Below are positions 36,157 to 45,451 of a stretch of 64,000 bases of DNA, in pieces. Source of the stretch: JBICIG01 sp043101605. GTDB lineage: Bacteria; Planctomycetota; Phycisphaerae; Phycisphaerales; UBA1924. Position 1 is the stretch's first letter. Every line of letters begins with the position of its first letter. The notes under the pieces were generated by a model. The model saw only the letters and a list, made by a program, of their open reading frames with translations, was not told the origin of the DNA and made no database searches. A program made the translations under genes and the position numbers. The stretch spans positions 1 to 64,000 of the forward strand of contig JBICIG010000011.1 of NCBI GenBank assembly GCA_043101605.1. Reading direction: 5' to 3'.

Positions 36157-37107
36157 TCAATCGTGGTTGGTGCGCGGGGTGGGGTCGGCGGCTTCGGTGG
36201 CTTGGATGATGCCGCGCTCGCCGCGGCGCCAGGCGCGCCAATAGAGGCGCCAGCGGTCGACGAGTTGCTCGGGGGCTTCGGCGAGCAGGCGGTCGGCGAG
36301 TGGCTCGGCGCGGGCGGCGAGTTCGAGCGAGCGGCGATCGAGCAGGGCGAGAAAGGCCTGGACGGTGTCGGGGTCGGCGAGGTCGGGTGTGCGCACGATG
36401 GTGTCGCGGAGGACGACGAGGTCGTGCTCGTCGCCGAGCAGTTCGGCGAGGTCGTGGGCCATCTCGCGGCGGGCGTGCATCTGTTGGGGCCAGATGCGAT
36501 CGAGGAGCCTGGTGTGGTACCAGTGGTCCTTGATGCGCTTGCGCCACTCGTGGCGCTGTTCGGGGGGCGTGCCGGGGGCGGCGCGGTCCTCGCGAGCGCG
36601 GCGGTAGGTCCTGGCGAGGCCCTTCTCGAGGGCGGCGAAGCCCTTGGATGAGAGCTTCCAGGACTTGGCGCGTTTGCGGATGTCGGCGAGGCGTGCGCGG
36701 GCCTGGTCGAGGCGGTCGCCCGGGTCGATGCGTTCGGCGAGTTTGTCGCTGCGGCGGGTGAGCGCGGCGCGGATGGGCGCGAAGGCCTGGCGGTTGACCT
36801 GTGAGGCGTGGTGGTCGAGGAGCTTGTCGTAGGTGGCGGCGCGGACATCGGCATCGCGCAGCGGGGCAAGAAGCCGGGCGGTGTCGCGCAGGAAGCGGTT
36901 CTCGGGGGAGGAGTCGGCGAGGGAGCCTCGCACGAGCCGGAGCAGGGCGCGGACCTTCTTGCAGCGCTTGCGGACCTGGTGGACCTTGTCGTCGACGGGG
37001 AGCGACGGGTCGTCGATCTCGCGGATGGCGCGGGCGAGTTGCTCGCGGGCGATGCGTCGGACGGCGTGGGCGGTGGATCGGTCGTGCGACCGGAAGCGGT
37101 AGGGCAT
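36157..37107 (-). CDS. CHAD domain protein
   Basis: CHAD-domain protein, 316 aa, an all-helical fold with conserved basic and histidine residues that binds polyphosphate. Visible: VHQVRKRCKKVRALLRLVRG (the signature H-x-x-R-K-x-x-K-x-x-R helix), a second equivalent helix EQRHEWRKRIKDHWYHTRLL near residue 185, and RDADVRAATYDKLLD. There is no attached CYTH domain. GGGAGG lies 4 bases before the ATG. A small gene follows it on the opposite flank. Likely involved in polyphosphate granules or sensing; no polyphosphate kinase is nearby. Confidence 0.93.
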   Translation of the reverse strand: MPYRFRSHDRSTAHAVRRIAREQLARAIREIDDPSLPVDDKVHQVRKRCKKVRALLRLVRGSLADSSPENRFLRDTARLLAPLRDADVRAATYDKLLDHHASQVNRQAFAPIRAALTRRSDKLAERIDPGDRLDQARARLADIRKRAKSWKLSSKGFAALEKGLARTYRRAREDRAAPGTPPEQRHEWRKRIKDHWYHTRLLDRIWPQQMHARREMAHDLAELLGDEHDLVVLRDTIVRTPDLADPDTVQAFLALLDRRSLELAARAEPLADRLLAEAPEQLVDRWRLYWRAWRRGERGIIQATEAADPTPRTNHD

Positions 37108-37173
37108 GGCGCCTCCCGGGGAACGATGCGGGGGCGCGGGTCGGGAGTCAAGCCCCGCGTGTGGATGGAGGCG

Positions 37174-37386
37174 TCAGCGGGCGTCTTCGCGTAGGGCGTC
37201 GCTGCAGTCGCGTGCGGCGCGGGCCTCGACGAGATGGCCCTTGCGGAGGTGGCGCCACGCCAGGAGGCGGTAGCCGGCGGCGAGGCCGCGGGGGCGTCGT
37301 CGGGGGTTGGCGTCGGCTCGGCGGGAGACGCGGGGGGCCCGGATGCGGGGGGTGTGGAAGACGATCGGAAAGGCGATGGTGCTCAT
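37174..37386 (-). CDS. small Arg-rich hypothetical protein
   Basis: 70-aa open frame, not recognised. It is very basic (about 18 Arg), with a possible helix LLAWRHLRKGHLVEARAARD at the C-terminus. GGGAGA lies about 7 bases before the ATG, which is the main argument for it. Placed between the CHAD and cupin genes on the same strand. High arginine content is common in spurious frames of such DNA, so confidence is limited. Confidence 0.4.
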   Translation of the reverse strand: MSTIAFPIVFHTPRIRAPRVSRRADANPRRRPRGLAAGYRLLAWRHLRKGHLVEARAARDCSDALREDAR

Positions 37387-37476
37387 CGGAGTTCTCCCGA
37401 TTGGGGTTGCTCCGGAGCATGCGTTGGCGTGGGCGTGGGGGGGCAGATGGGGATTGCCGTGGGGTGATTGGAGGGG

Positions 37477-37920
37477 TCAATCGGCGGCGATGCGCATGCC
37501 GAAGCGTTCGATGAGGTCGGCGGCGAGGGCGAGATCGGGCTCGGTGTTGCGTGGGAAGGCGCGGTCGCAGGCGGCGAAGAAGTGCTCGATGCCGCCGGGC
37601 GTGGTGGTGACGAGGATGTTGGCGGGGGCGGCGGTCGGAGTGCGGAACTGGTGGGGCTGGAGGCGAGGGGCGAATGCGGAGTGTCCGGCGGGGACGCGGG
37701 TGGTGACTCCTGCGACGGTGACATCTATCTCGCCGGTGAGGACATGGAAGATCTCGTCTTCGTAGAGGTGGAGGTGGGGGACGACGGCCCAGTTGCCGGG
37801 GACGGCGATGCGGGTCATGGAGCAGGCGCCGCGGGTCTGTTCGGCCGAGAGAAGGACCTCGACCTCGGTGCCCATGACATGGAGATGGCGGTCGACGGGC
37901 GTTTGGATGGTGGCGGGCAT
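37477..37920 (-). CDS. cupin-domain protein
   Basis: Small cupin, 147 aa. The first cupin motif is seen as VPHLHLYEDEIFHVLTGEIDV (G-x5-H-x-H-x3-4-E-x6-G type, with two His and Glu as likely metal ligands), and the second as PAGHSAFAPRLQPHQF. Substrate and metal are unknown. ATG 37920 is taken as the natural domain start, though no clear ribosome-binding site precedes it; the longer frame upstream is Pro/Arg-rich and non-coding in character. Confidence 0.85.
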   Translation of the reverse strand: MPATIQTPVDRHLHVMGTEVEVLLSAEQTRGACSMTRIAVPGNWAVVPHLHLYEDEIFHVLTGEIDVTVAGVTTRVPAGHSAFAPRLQPHQFRTPTAAPANILVTTTPGGIEHFFAACDRAFPRNTEPDLALAADLIERFGMRIAAD

Positions 37921-38177
37921 GGGGAGTTGGCCTTGGCCGGGGGTTGGTTTGGCGCGTCTCCGCCGGCCCGGAGCGCGGAGGGATGTTTGGAGGGGAGGGA
38001 GAATCGTGTCAAGAGTTGGTTTGAAAGCAGGGGGAGGTGCACGGCGGCGAGTGGATGGCGCATGTTCGTTCCGAGCGGGTCCGGTAGGCTGCCGAGTGGC
38101 GGGCTTTGTTTGATCCCGGGCTGACTGAGGTTCTGGTGCCGGCGCTGGGGCGCGGGCGATCATCTAAGGAGCAGGGC

Positions 38178-38891
38178 ATGCGACGACTGACGACGATGGT
38201 GCTGGCGAGCGGGCTTGCGGCGGGTGCGGCGCTGGCGGGGCCGGGGGATCGGAAGCCGTTTGAGCGGGTGAGCCTGGACGGGCTGACAACCGAGACGCAG
38301 CTTGCGGCGGAGCCGACCGAGGGGATGAACCTGGTGTGGTGGATCCCGCACGAGTTCTGGCAGGTGAGCCTGGCGCAGGACCCGACGGTGGGGGAGGCGG
38401 ATCGTGCGGCGATGGACGAGGCGTTGTCGCCGTATTTTGTGATCGGTGTGGTGCGCGCAGACATCTCGCAGTTTGGCGAGTTTCGTTTCCACAACAAGAG
38501 CGAGGTGGCCTCGTCGATGAGCGTGAGCTATGTCGGCGAGGACGGACGGACGGTTCGGCTGGAGCCTTCGCAGGCGCGTTCGGGGGACGCGGTGATGGTG
38601 CTGAACATGCTGGCGCCGATGCTGTCGGCGGCGATGGGGAGCATGGGGGAGAACTTTCACCTGTACCTGTTCAAGAACCAGGGCGTGGACGGGAAGCCGA
38701 TCGTGTCGGCGTACGAGGCGGGGCGGCTGCGGGTGGACCTGAAGAGGCATCGGAGCGAGGCGGGGGGGCGGATTGATTTTCAGTTGCCGCTGGACTCGCT
38801 GTATGAGCCTTTCGTGTGCGAGAAGTGCTCGCGGGAGGGGCATATCTCGTGGAACTACTGCCCCTGGGACGGGACGCGGCTGAAGGATTGA
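38178..38891 (+). CDS. exported protein with C-terminal zinc-ribbon-like motif
   Basis: Unrecognised 237-aa protein. Signal peptide about 1-20 (ends ALAG). The body contains MNLVWWIPHEFWQVSLAQDP, FVIGVVRADISQFGEF and a YLFKNQGVDGKPIV strand. The C-terminus has Cys214-x2-Cys217, then His222, Cys228 and Asp231 in a CPWDGT setting, resembling a zinc ribbon in which the fourth cysteine is replaced. AAGGAG lies 6 bases before the ATG; a TAGGCT -10-like hexamer lies at 38085-38090. A zinc ribbon on an exported protein is unusual. Confidence 0.75.
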   Translation: MRRLTTMVLASGLAAGAALAGPGDRKPFERVSLDGLTTETQLAAEPTEGMNLVWWIPHEFWQVSLAQDPTVGEADRAAMDEALSPYFVIGVVRADISQFGEFRFHNKSEVASSMSVSYVGEDGRTVRLEPSQARSGDAVMVLNMLAPMLSAAMGSMGENFHLYLFKNQGVDGKPIVSAYEAGRLRVDLKRHRSEAGGRIDFQLPLDSLYEPFVCEKCSREGHISWNYCPWDGTRLKD

Positions 38892-39062
38892 AGCGAGCGG
38901 ATGTGGAATGCCTGGCGGGCCCTGCGGGAGCGGGGCCCGTTTGACTTCTGACGCGGGCGGCGGGGATGCTGAAAGCGCTGCGGCGGAAACCCCAAGGGTG
39001 GCTCGTGGGGCGTGGCCTGCGTGGGCCGCGGCCGGGGCGCTGCATTTAGAGAGGACTGTTCC

Positions 39063-41114
39063 ATGACCATCCGCCGAGGTTCGTTGCTGACTGTGCCGAC
39101 TGTTGCGTTGCTGCTGGCGTGCTCGGCGGGACGGGCGTGGGCGCAGGCGGAGGAGGCGACGCCGCTGGCGATGGGGGATCGGTACGAGTGGACGCTGGGG
39201 GCGGGGGAGGAGCGGTCGTTCTCGCTGGAGCTTGCGGCGGATCAGTTCGTGATCGGCACGGCGGATCAGGTTTCGGTGGATGTGGTGGTGACGGTGGTGG
39301 GGCCGGACGGGGAGGAGATCGGTCGGTTCGATGGGCCGGCGTCGGGGTGGGAGGTGTTCCGGTTCGAGTCCGACGAGGCGGGCGTGTACACGGTGAGGGT
39401 GTCGCCGTTTGAGGACGGGGCGGGGGCTGTGGCGGTGTCGCTGATTCTGAGCGAGCCGATCGCGGACGAGCCGGGTGAGCGGGTGAAGCAGTTGGTGGCG
39501 GTGTACGACCTGCCGGGGATGCCGGGGGGCGCGATTGCGGTGGTGGACGACGGAGAGGTGATCTTCTCGCACGCGTTCGGGCTGGCGAATCTGGCGTATG
39601 AGATTCCGTTCACGCTGGACACGCCGACGAACATCGGTTCGACCTCGAAGCAGTTCACGGCGTTTGCGATCTGCCTGCTGGTCGAGCGTGGTGAGGTGTC
39701 GCTGGACGATGACATCCGGACCTACATCCCGGAGCTGCCGGAGTTTGATCAGGCGGTGACGATCCGGCATCTGCTGACGCACACGAGCGGGTACCGGGAG
39801 TTTCTCAACGCGTTGCTGCTGGCGGGACGGCGGCTGGACCGGGGTGACTCGATCGATCGGGAGGAGTTGATCGCGATCGTGCAGCGGCAGCCGGAGCTTC
39901 AGAACGAGCCCGGGGCGGACTGGAACTACAACAACACGGCGATCGGGCTGCTCGCGGAGGTGGTGGCGCGGGTGACGTGCGAGCCGTTCGATGTGTGGGT
40001 GAAGGGGAACATCTTTGAGCCGCTGGGCATGGACGACTCGGTGGTGAAGTCGTCGCAGGATCAGATCATCGCCGGGGCGGCGATGGGGTATGCGCCGGCC
40101 GAGGGTGGCGGGTTCAGGAATTCGCGGGACCTCGGGGCCTCGATGGGGGCGGGTGGGATCTACGCGAGCGTGAACGACCTGGTGAAGTGGATGAGCAACT
40201 ATCGCTCGCCGACGGTCGGGAGCACGCGGGTCGTGGACCTGATGACGACGAAGTATGTGCTGAACAGCGGTCGGGAGACGAACTACGGGTTCGGGCTGTT
40301 CCTGGATGAGCAGCGCGGGCTGGAGCGGATCCAGCACGGCGGGGCGGACTCGGCGCACCGGTCGCAGTTCGTCTATTACCCGGAGATCGACGCGGGGGTG
40401 ATCGTTCAGAGCAACAACGCGACCTTTGCGGCGGATGTGGCGTTCGACATCGCCGAGCGGTTCTTCGGGGATGAGATGGAGGCCGAGGGCGCGGCCGAGG
40501 AGGCGGAGGTCGCCGCGGCGGATGGGGATGAGGACGCGTTCGATGCGGCGTCGTTCGATGCGGAGAGCTTTGATCGGTTTGCGGGTCGGTACGAACTCGA
40601 GGAGGTGCCCGGGTTCGTGATGACCTTCTCGAGGGAAGGGGAAGACCTGTTCGTGCAAGCGACGCGGCAGCCGAAGCTGGCGATCGAGCCGGTGTCGGCA
40701 ACGCGGTTCCGGATCCAGCGGGTGAACGCGGAGGTGGAGTTCGAGGTGGCCGACGACGGGAGCGTGCCTTCGCTGATGCTGCATCAGAACGGGGAGCATC
40801 CTGCGAAGCGGCTGGGCGAGGAGCCCTGGTCGCCGAGTACGGAGGAGCTTGAGGAGTATGCGGGGCGGTACTTCAGCGAGGAGCTGGAGGCGTTTTACAC
40901 GGTGTCGGTGGAGGAAGGGAAGCTGATGATTGCGCACCGGCGGTTCGAGCCGGGTGAGTTGAAGGCTGGCGAGAAGGATCGGTTCACGGGCCCGATGCCG
41001 GTGGCGCAGGTGGCGTTTGAGCGGGATGACGAGGGGCGGGTGACCGGGCTGATCGTGGGGAACGGCCGGGTGCGCGGGATCCGTTTCGAGCGATGGGAGG
41101 GGGTCGGCCGATAG
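39063..41114 (+). CDS. serine beta-lactamase-family hydrolase (class C-like)
   Basis: Exported serine hydrolase, 683 aa. The signal region ends either at lipobox-like LLLAC (Cys20) or at AWAQ (28). A beta-sandwich of pre-peptidase type follows (about 35-130), then the beta-lactamase/penicillin-binding fold (about 140-475) with Ser193-x-x-Lys196 (STSK), Tyr289-x-Asn291 (YNN), the LLTHTSGY motif and an HGG box. An acidic linker leads to two tandem beta domains (about 500-680), each containing F/YAGRY. The family includes esterases, D-aminopeptidases and true beta-lactamases; the extra domains argue against simple antibiotic resistance. Ribosome-binding GAGAGGA precedes the ATG. Confidence 0.9.
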   Translation: MTIRRGSLLTVPTVALLLACSAGRAWAQAEEATPLAMGDRYEWTLGAGEERSFSLELAADQFVIGTADQVSVDVVVTVVGPDGEEIGRFDGPASGWEVFRFESDEAGVYTVRVSPFEDGAGAVAVSLILSEPIADEPGERVKQLVAVYDLPGMPGGAIAVVDDGEVIFSHAFGLANLAYEIPFTLDTPTNIGSTSKQFTAFAICLLVERGEVSLDDDIRTYIPELPEFDQAVTIRHLLTHTSGYREFLNALLLAGRRLDRGDSIDREELIAIVQRQPELQNEPGADWNYNNTAIGLLAEVVARVTCEPFDVWVKGNIFEPLGMDDSVVKSSQDQIIAGAAMGYAPAEGGGFRNSRDLGASMGAGGIYASVNDLVKWMSNYRSPTVGSTRVVDLMTTKYVLNSGRETNYGFGLFLDEQRGLERIQHGGADSAHRSQFVYYPEIDAGVIVQSNNATFAADVAFDIAERFFGDEMEAEGAAEEAEVAAADGDEDAFDAASFDAESFDRFAGRYELEEVPGFVMTFSREGEDLFVQATRQPKLAIEPVSATRFRIQRVNAEVEFEVADDGSVPSLMLHQNGEHPAKRLGEEPWSPSTEELEEYAGRYFSEELEAFYTVSVEEGKLMIAHRRFEPGELKAGEKDRFTGPMPVAQVAFERDDEGRVTGLIVGNGRVRGIRFERWEGVGR

Positions 41115-41122
41115 AGCCGGGC

Positions 41123-42097
41123 ATGAGCATGCGTATTGCGAAGGCGTTGTTGATCGGTGCGTTGGCGCTTGGATCGGCGGGGTTGGTAGGCGTCGGCGTG
41201 ACGCGGGGCGCGTGGGGGCCGCCGGATGAGGCGATCTCGCTGGGTGCGGCGAACGCGCGGGGGATCGTGTCGTTCTACCAGAGCTCGCCGACCGAGCCTC
41301 GGGTGAAGGTGCACGAGGGCGGGCGCAACGCGCTGGGTGGCTGGGATGCGCGGGTGACGATCACCTGGCCCAGCAGGTACACGGACCAGGTGTACGAGGT
41401 GACGGGGTGGGTGGTGTCGCGCGCGGGCGGGGCGACGCAGTTCTACGAGACGGATCGGAATCTGGCGCTGCTGGCGTTGCAGGCGGTGGACGCGATCGCC
41501 GACGACGCGGGGCTGGAGGACTTGGGCGCGCCGATCCGGCTGACGGGTGCGGAGCTCGAGCGGAGGCGGGCGGCGGATGCGAAGGCTGCGTCGGCGGCGG
41601 GGGTGACGCCCGGGCCGGCGTACAGCGAGGCGGATCCGGACGGCGCGGACGGCACCGAGCCGGATCGGGTGCGTGTGGCGGTGAGCCTGGGGACGCCGTT
41701 CGATGGCGACCCGTTGGTCAGTCCGCCGAGTGCCGAGGAAACGAAGGCGGCGATCGGGGCGGCGAGTTCGCGCCGGCACCTGTTGACCGAGGGTTGGCGG
41801 CGGATCGATCTGGCAACGAATGTGGCGCTGGCGTGCGATATCCGGGCGAGCTTCCGCGATGCGGACCAGTGGGCGGGGCTGCGGGTGCAGCCGGGCGTCG
41901 GCGGGTCGCTGGCGGTGTGCAGCAACGCGGGGCGGGAGTGGTCGCGGCTCGGGCCTGGCGAGGCGGGTGCGAAGTGGTGGCGGCTTCCTTCGGGTGAGAG
42001 GCGGCTGCTGATCGAGTATCGCAACGCGACGGATCCGGCGCGGCCCGGCTTGCCGAGGCTGGACTACCGCGTGCGGGTGACGCCGATTCCTGAATGA
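41123..42097 (+). CDS. exported hypothetical protein
   Basis: Unrecognised 324-aa protein with an N-terminal hydrophobic segment (ALLIGALALGSAGLVGVGV), either a signal peptide or an anchor. The rest is mixed alpha/beta: WDARVTITWPSRYTDQVYEVTG, a central low-complexity Ala/Asp/Gly linker (about 150-180), and a C-terminal beta part ending DYRVRVTPIPE. It starts 8 bases after the beta-lactamase-like gene, so they are probably cotranscribed. Two ATGs (41123 and 41129) are possible. Confidence 0.75.
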   Translation: MSMRIAKALLIGALALGSAGLVGVGVTRGAWGPPDEAISLGAANARGIVSFYQSSPTEPRVKVHEGGRNALGGWDARVTITWPSRYTDQVYEVTGWVVSRAGGATQFYETDRNLALLALQAVDAIADDAGLEDLGAPIRLTGAELERRRAADAKAASAAGVTPGPAYSEADPDGADGTEPDRVRVAVSLGTPFDGDPLVSPPSAEETKAAIGAASSRRHLLTEGWRRIDLATNVALACDIRASFRDADQWAGLRVQPGVGGSLAVCSNAGREWSRLGPGEAGAKWWRLPSGERRLLIEYRNATDPARPGLPRLDYRVRVTPIPE

Positions 42098-42233
42098 GGC
42101 GGGGCGATCGGGGCGCGGGTGGTTGGCGCTGGTCTTTGCGCGAATCTGACGATTGGTGTGGTGTCGGCGTGGTCGACGCGGGGGCGGGCGATCGGTAGGC
42201 TCGTCGGACGCGTGGGGCCTTGGGAGCAAGAGC

Positions 42234-42626
42234 ATGAAGACTTTGGATGTCGGGCGGCGGCTGGTGGAGCTTTGCCGGCGGGGTGAGAACCGGCGGGCGA
42301 TCGAGGAGTTGTACGCCGACGACGCGGTTTCGGTCGAGCCGATGGAGGACCCGACGGGAACCTTCCCGCGTGAGAGCGTGGGGAAGGAGACGATTCTCAA
42401 GGGTGCGGACTGGTGGACGGAGAACCACGAGGTTCACGACGGGCGGGTGGACGGGCCGTACCCGTTCGAGGACCGGTTCGTGGTGTTCATGACGGTGGAT
42501 GTGACCGCCAAGGGCGGGCCGATGGCGGGGCAGCGGATGAAGCTCGAAGAGGCGTGCCATTACACGGTGAAGGACGGGAAGATCGCGCGGGCGGAGTTCT
42601 TTTGGGATGCCTCGGGCTGCCAGTGA
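42234..42626 (+). CDS. NTF2-like (SnoaL) protein
   Basis: SnoaL/NTF2-fold protein, 130 aa, with LVELCRRGENRRAIEELYADDAVS, the core GKETILKGADWWTENHEVHD, and C-terminal strands FMTVDVTAK and ARAEFFW. Small-molecule binding or isomerase-like roles are typical; the ligand is unknown. GGGAG lies 8 bases before the ATG and a TAGGCT -10-like hexamer 33 bases before it (42196-42201). It is followed 36 bases later by the phosphatase-like gene. Confidence 0.88.
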   Translation: MKTLDVGRRLVELCRRGENRRAIEELYADDAVSVEPMEDPTGTFPRESVGKETILKGADWWTENHEVHDGRVDGPYPFEDRFVVFMTVDVTAKGGPMAGQRMKLEEACHYTVKDGKIARAEFFWDASGCQ

Positions 42627-42662
42627 GCAGGCCGGTGGCGCGTCCGTGGCGAGTGGACGACG

Positions 42663-43313
42663 ATGCTGATGGGTGAGCGAACAACGCTGCGGTTTACGGC
42701 GAAACTCGGGGCGACGATCGAGCGATTGCTCGGAGAGCGCGGGCTGATTCCGGGCGAGCGGCTGGAGCGGCTGCTCGAGTTGGCGCGGGTGCTGGCCGAG
42801 GGCGGGGATCGGTCGCTGCTGTTCGTGTGCACGCACAACTCGCGGCGGAGCCATCTGGGGGCGATCTGGGCGCACGCGGGGGCGCGGTGGTTCGGGATGC
42901 CGCGGGTGCGGGCGTACTCGGGGGGCACGGAGTCGACTGCGTTTCATCCGAACGCGGTGGGCGCGGTGGAGCGGGCGGGGTTCCTGGTGACGCGGGGGAA
43001 CGGCTCGCTGGATCGTGCGGAGAACCCGGTGTACGAGGTGCGGACGGGCCCGCTGGACGAGGCGCTGCCGTGTTTCTCGAAGGTGTACAGCGATCCGCCG
43101 AACCCTCGGGAGGGGGTGATCGCGGTGATGGTGTGCGCGTCGGCGGACGCGGCGTGCCCGGTGGTGCCGGGCGCGGAGGCGCGGTTCGCGATCCGGTATG
43201 AGGATCCGAAGAGTGCTGATGGGACGGCGGACGAGGCGCGGGTGTACGACGAGCGGTGCGCGCAGGTCGGGCGGGAGGTGCTCGAGGTGTTTCGGGCGGC
43301 GTCGGCGGGGTGA
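42663..43313 (+). CDS. low-molecular-weight protein-tyrosine-phosphatase / arsenate-reductase-like protein
   Basis: 216-aa protein of the LMW-PTP/ArsC-like group. The P-loop is FVCTHNSRRS, giving nucleophile Cys56 and Arg62 in the C-x5-R arrangement; a C-terminal YEDPKSADGT may provide the general acid Asp. An N-terminal helical extension of about 50 residues precedes the fold. Similar proteins in other phyla are annotated protein-tyrosine-phosphatase, but some act on arsenate; no ars genes are adjacent. Start ATG 42663, with a second ATG at 42669. Confidence 0.85.
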   Translation: MLMGERTTLRFTAKLGATIERLLGERGLIPGERLERLLELARVLAEGGDRSLLFVCTHNSRRSHLGAIWAHAGARWFGMPRVRAYSGGTESTAFHPNAVGAVERAGFLVTRGNGSLDRAENPVYEVRTGPLDEALPCFSKVYSDPPNPREGVIAVMVCASADAACPVVPGAEARFAIRYEDPKSADGTADEARVYDERCAQVGREVLEVFRAASAG

Positions 43314-43318
43314 GGCTG

Positions 43319-43585
43319 TCAATCGGGCGAACGAGCCGTCAGCGTGTCGAGCTTGTCGTTGGCTGAGCGGAGTTGCTCGCTGAGTTCGCGGCGCTGGGTG
43401 GCGGCGGTCTGGAGGTCGTTGCGCACGCTCTGGAGGTCGTTGCTGAGGCGTTCGACCTCCTGCTCGAGGGTTTCGGTGTCGGCGCGGCCGAGGAAGAGGA
43501 CGATCAGGGCGATGAGGATGAGCGCGCCGCAGCCGAGCTGGGCGTGGGGCTGCTGATCGAGCGAGAGAGAGTTGCGTTCGGACAT
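43319..43585 (-). CDS. small membrane-anchored coiled-coil protein
   Basis: 88-aa protein with one membrane segment (about 18-33, LGCGALILIALIVLFL) followed by a heptad coiled coil (EVERLSNDLQSVRNDLQ...) to the end, similar in layout to FtsB/FtsL-like proteins but without specific motifs. AAAGGAGG lies about 6 bases before the ATG. It is downstream of the sulfotransferase genes, 39 bases after the last one. Its stop is 5 bases from the stop of the convergent phosphatase gene. Confidence 0.7.
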   Translation of the reverse strand: MSERNSLSLDQQPHAQLGCGALILIALIVLFLGRADTETLEQEVERLSNDLQSVRNDLQTAATQRRELSEQLRSANDKLDTLTARSPD

Positions 43586-43624
43586 GGTCGGCCTCCTTTG
43601 GTTTGGCGGCCGGTGCCGTTGGCG

Positions 43625-45451
43625 TCAGCGCTCGTATCCGAATTCCTCGACGAAGGGCTGGAGGATCGGGAGCACGGGGTCGAGGTGTCTCGCGTAGTTG
43701 CGCCAGCGGGCGACGGCCTTGGAATGGGTCTGCTGGGTGACGGCCTGGTAGCTGGGGGTGTTGATCTGCTGGCCAGCGGTTTTGTCGCGGTAGTTCATGA
43801 CCTCGTCGGACCACGGCTCGCCGAGTGCTTCGACGACGCGGCGGGCCTGGGTTTCGGGGTCGGCGACGAGGTCTTCGTAGCGGCTCTCGGTGAGGTCGAG
43901 GCCGAGGGTGTCGCGCTGGCGGAGGTAGAGGTTCATGACGAGCGCGTATGCGTTGGCGGTGGTGTCGAGGCGGTGGAAGTGGACCATCGCGTGGTTGGGT
44001 GCGAGGACCTGGAAGAAGGCGCTGAGGACGACATCGCGCGGGTCGCGTATCGCGACGAGGACCTTGGCGTCGGGGAAGATGCGGCGGACGGCGGCGAGGC
44101 GGGTGATGTTGAGGGGGAGCTTGTCGACGATGCGCTTGCCTTCGGCGCGCTCGGGGCCGAGGAGGGCGCGGGCGTCTTCGAGGTAGGCGGCGCGGAGCGA
44201 CTGGATCTGCTCGTCGGTGAGCAGGTCGAGGTTCTCGGGGTAGAGGATGCGGTCGCCGAGGCTGGCCTTGGCCTTGTTCATGAGGTCGGGGAGGAGGCCG
44301 GCTTCGTCGGTGGCGATGAGGTTGGGGTGCGCGTCGAGCATGCGCTCGAGGAGCGTGGTGCCCGAGCGGGGGAAGCCGACGAAGAAGATGGGGGCGGTGG
44401 CGGGGTTGAGGTTGGAGGGGTCCTGCCAGCCGGCGACGCGATCGGGGGTGATCTTGGACTGCACGGACTGGATCCACGCGGGGTAGTCGTGCATGGGGAT
44501 GGACTGGACCTGGGAGCGTTCGCTGAGGACCTGCTGGCCCCGCGTGAAGCAGGCGAAGGCGTTGTCGTAGTCGCCCATGGCGTCGAGGGTGTGCCCGAGT
44601 TCGACGAGGATGTTGCCGAAGGTCCACTTGCTGCTGATGCGCGGCGAGCGGGTGAGGGCTTCGAGGCGTTGGCGGGCGGCGGGGAGGTTGCCGTCGCGGC
44701 GGTCGATCTTGGCGAGGGCGAGGTTGAGGTCGGGATCGCCGGCGTCGCGTTCGAGTGCGGCGCCGGCGTACCAGCGGGCGTCCTCGAGCTTGTTGAGGCG
44801 CTCGCAGAGGCTGACGATGCGTGCGGCGGCGCCTTCGAGGGAGGGATCGAGGGCGATGGCCTGCTGCTCGGCTTCGAGTGCCGCGGCGAGTTCCTTGTAC
44901 TGCTCGCGGGCGGCGGCGAGGGCGTGCCAGGCGGCGGCGTCGCCGGGGTCGAGGGCGGTGGCGCGCTCGAGGAGCAGGAGGGCGTCGCGGTGGCGGCGGG
45001 AGCGTTGGGCCTCGGCGGCGAGGCGCCTGGCTTCGGTTGCGGCGGCGGGGAGGGCGGCTTCGAGGGCCTCGCGGGCGGTGGCGGTGTCGCGGTGGAGCCG
45101 CTCGAGGCACTGGATGTGGTGCCAGTGGGATTCGAGGTGGTCCGGGCGGAGGCGTGCGGCGTGGGCGAAGGCGTCGGCGGCGGCTTCGAGCTTGCCGAGG
45201 CGGCGGAGGCTGTGCCCGAGGAAGTAGCGGTAGACGAACTGCTCGGGGTCGAGTTCGACGGCTTTGGCGATGGCTTCGGCGGCGCGGTCGTGGAGTTGGC
45301 GCTGGGTGTAGACCTGGCCCAGCATGTTCCAGACGCGGGCCTCGGCGGGGTGGTCGTCGAGGATGGCGCGGTAGCCGGCTTCGGCGGCGAGGAGGTCGCC
45401 CGCGCGGTGGCGATCGGCGGCGGCGCGCAGGTTGGTCTCCAGATCACTCAT
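43625..45451 (-). CDS. TPR-repeat sulfotransferase (first of a tandem pair)
   Basis: 608-aa protein: about seven N-terminal TPR units (residues 5-310) fused to a sulfotransferase domain (about 350-595). The PAPS 5'-phosphosulfate loop is GFPRSGTTLLERML (359-372), and the 3'-phosphate motif region is KVLVAIRDPRDVVLSAFFQ. Family members transfer sulfate from PAPS to hydroxyls of carbohydrates or of protein tyrosines (the TPST-like kind). No signal peptide is present, so it acts in the cytosol unless membrane-associated. Its ATG lies inside the last codons of the upstream paralogue (8-base overlap, 45444-45451). Acceptor unknown. Confidence 0.92.
   Translation of the reverse strand: MSDLETNLRAAADRHRAGDLLAAEAGYRAILDDHPAEARVWNMLGQVYTQRQLHDRAAEAIAKAVELDPEQFVYRYFLGHSLRRLGKLEAAADAFAHAARLRPDHLESHWHHIQCLERLHRDTATAREALEAALPAAATEARRLAAEAQRSRRHRDALLLLERATALDPGDAAAWHALAAAREQYKELAAALEAEQQAIALDPSLEGAAARIVSLCERLNKLEDARWYAGAALERDAGDPDLNLALAKIDRRDGNLPAARQRLEALTRSPRISSKWTFGNILVELGHTLDAMGDYDNAFACFTRGQQVLSERSQVQSIPMHDYPAWIQSVQSKITPDRVAGWQDPSNLNPATAPIFFVGFPRSGTTLLERMLDAHPNLIATDEAGLLPDLMNKAKASLGDRILYPENLDLLTDEQIQSLRAAYLEDARALLGPERAEGKRIVDKLPLNITRLAAVRRIFPDAKVLVAIRDPRDVVLSAFFQVLAPNHAMVHFHRLDTTANAYALVMNLYLRQRDTLGLDLTESRYEDLVADPETQARRVVEALGEPWSDEVMNYRDKTAGQQINTPSYQAVTQQTHSKAVARWRNYARHLDPVLPILQPFVEEFGYER

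Noticed and set aside
38160..40937. 925-residue open frame on the minus strand
   Set aside because: It is antisense to the zinc-ribbon and beta-lactamase-like genes, is Arg/His/Pro-rich low complexity, and has no family motif. It arises from the G-biased codons of the true genes.
41718..45110. 1130-residue open frame on the minus strand
   Set aside because: It spans four well-supported genes in other frames, and its translation is Arg/Pro repeats. The true genes have motifs, ribosome-binding sites and proper lengths.
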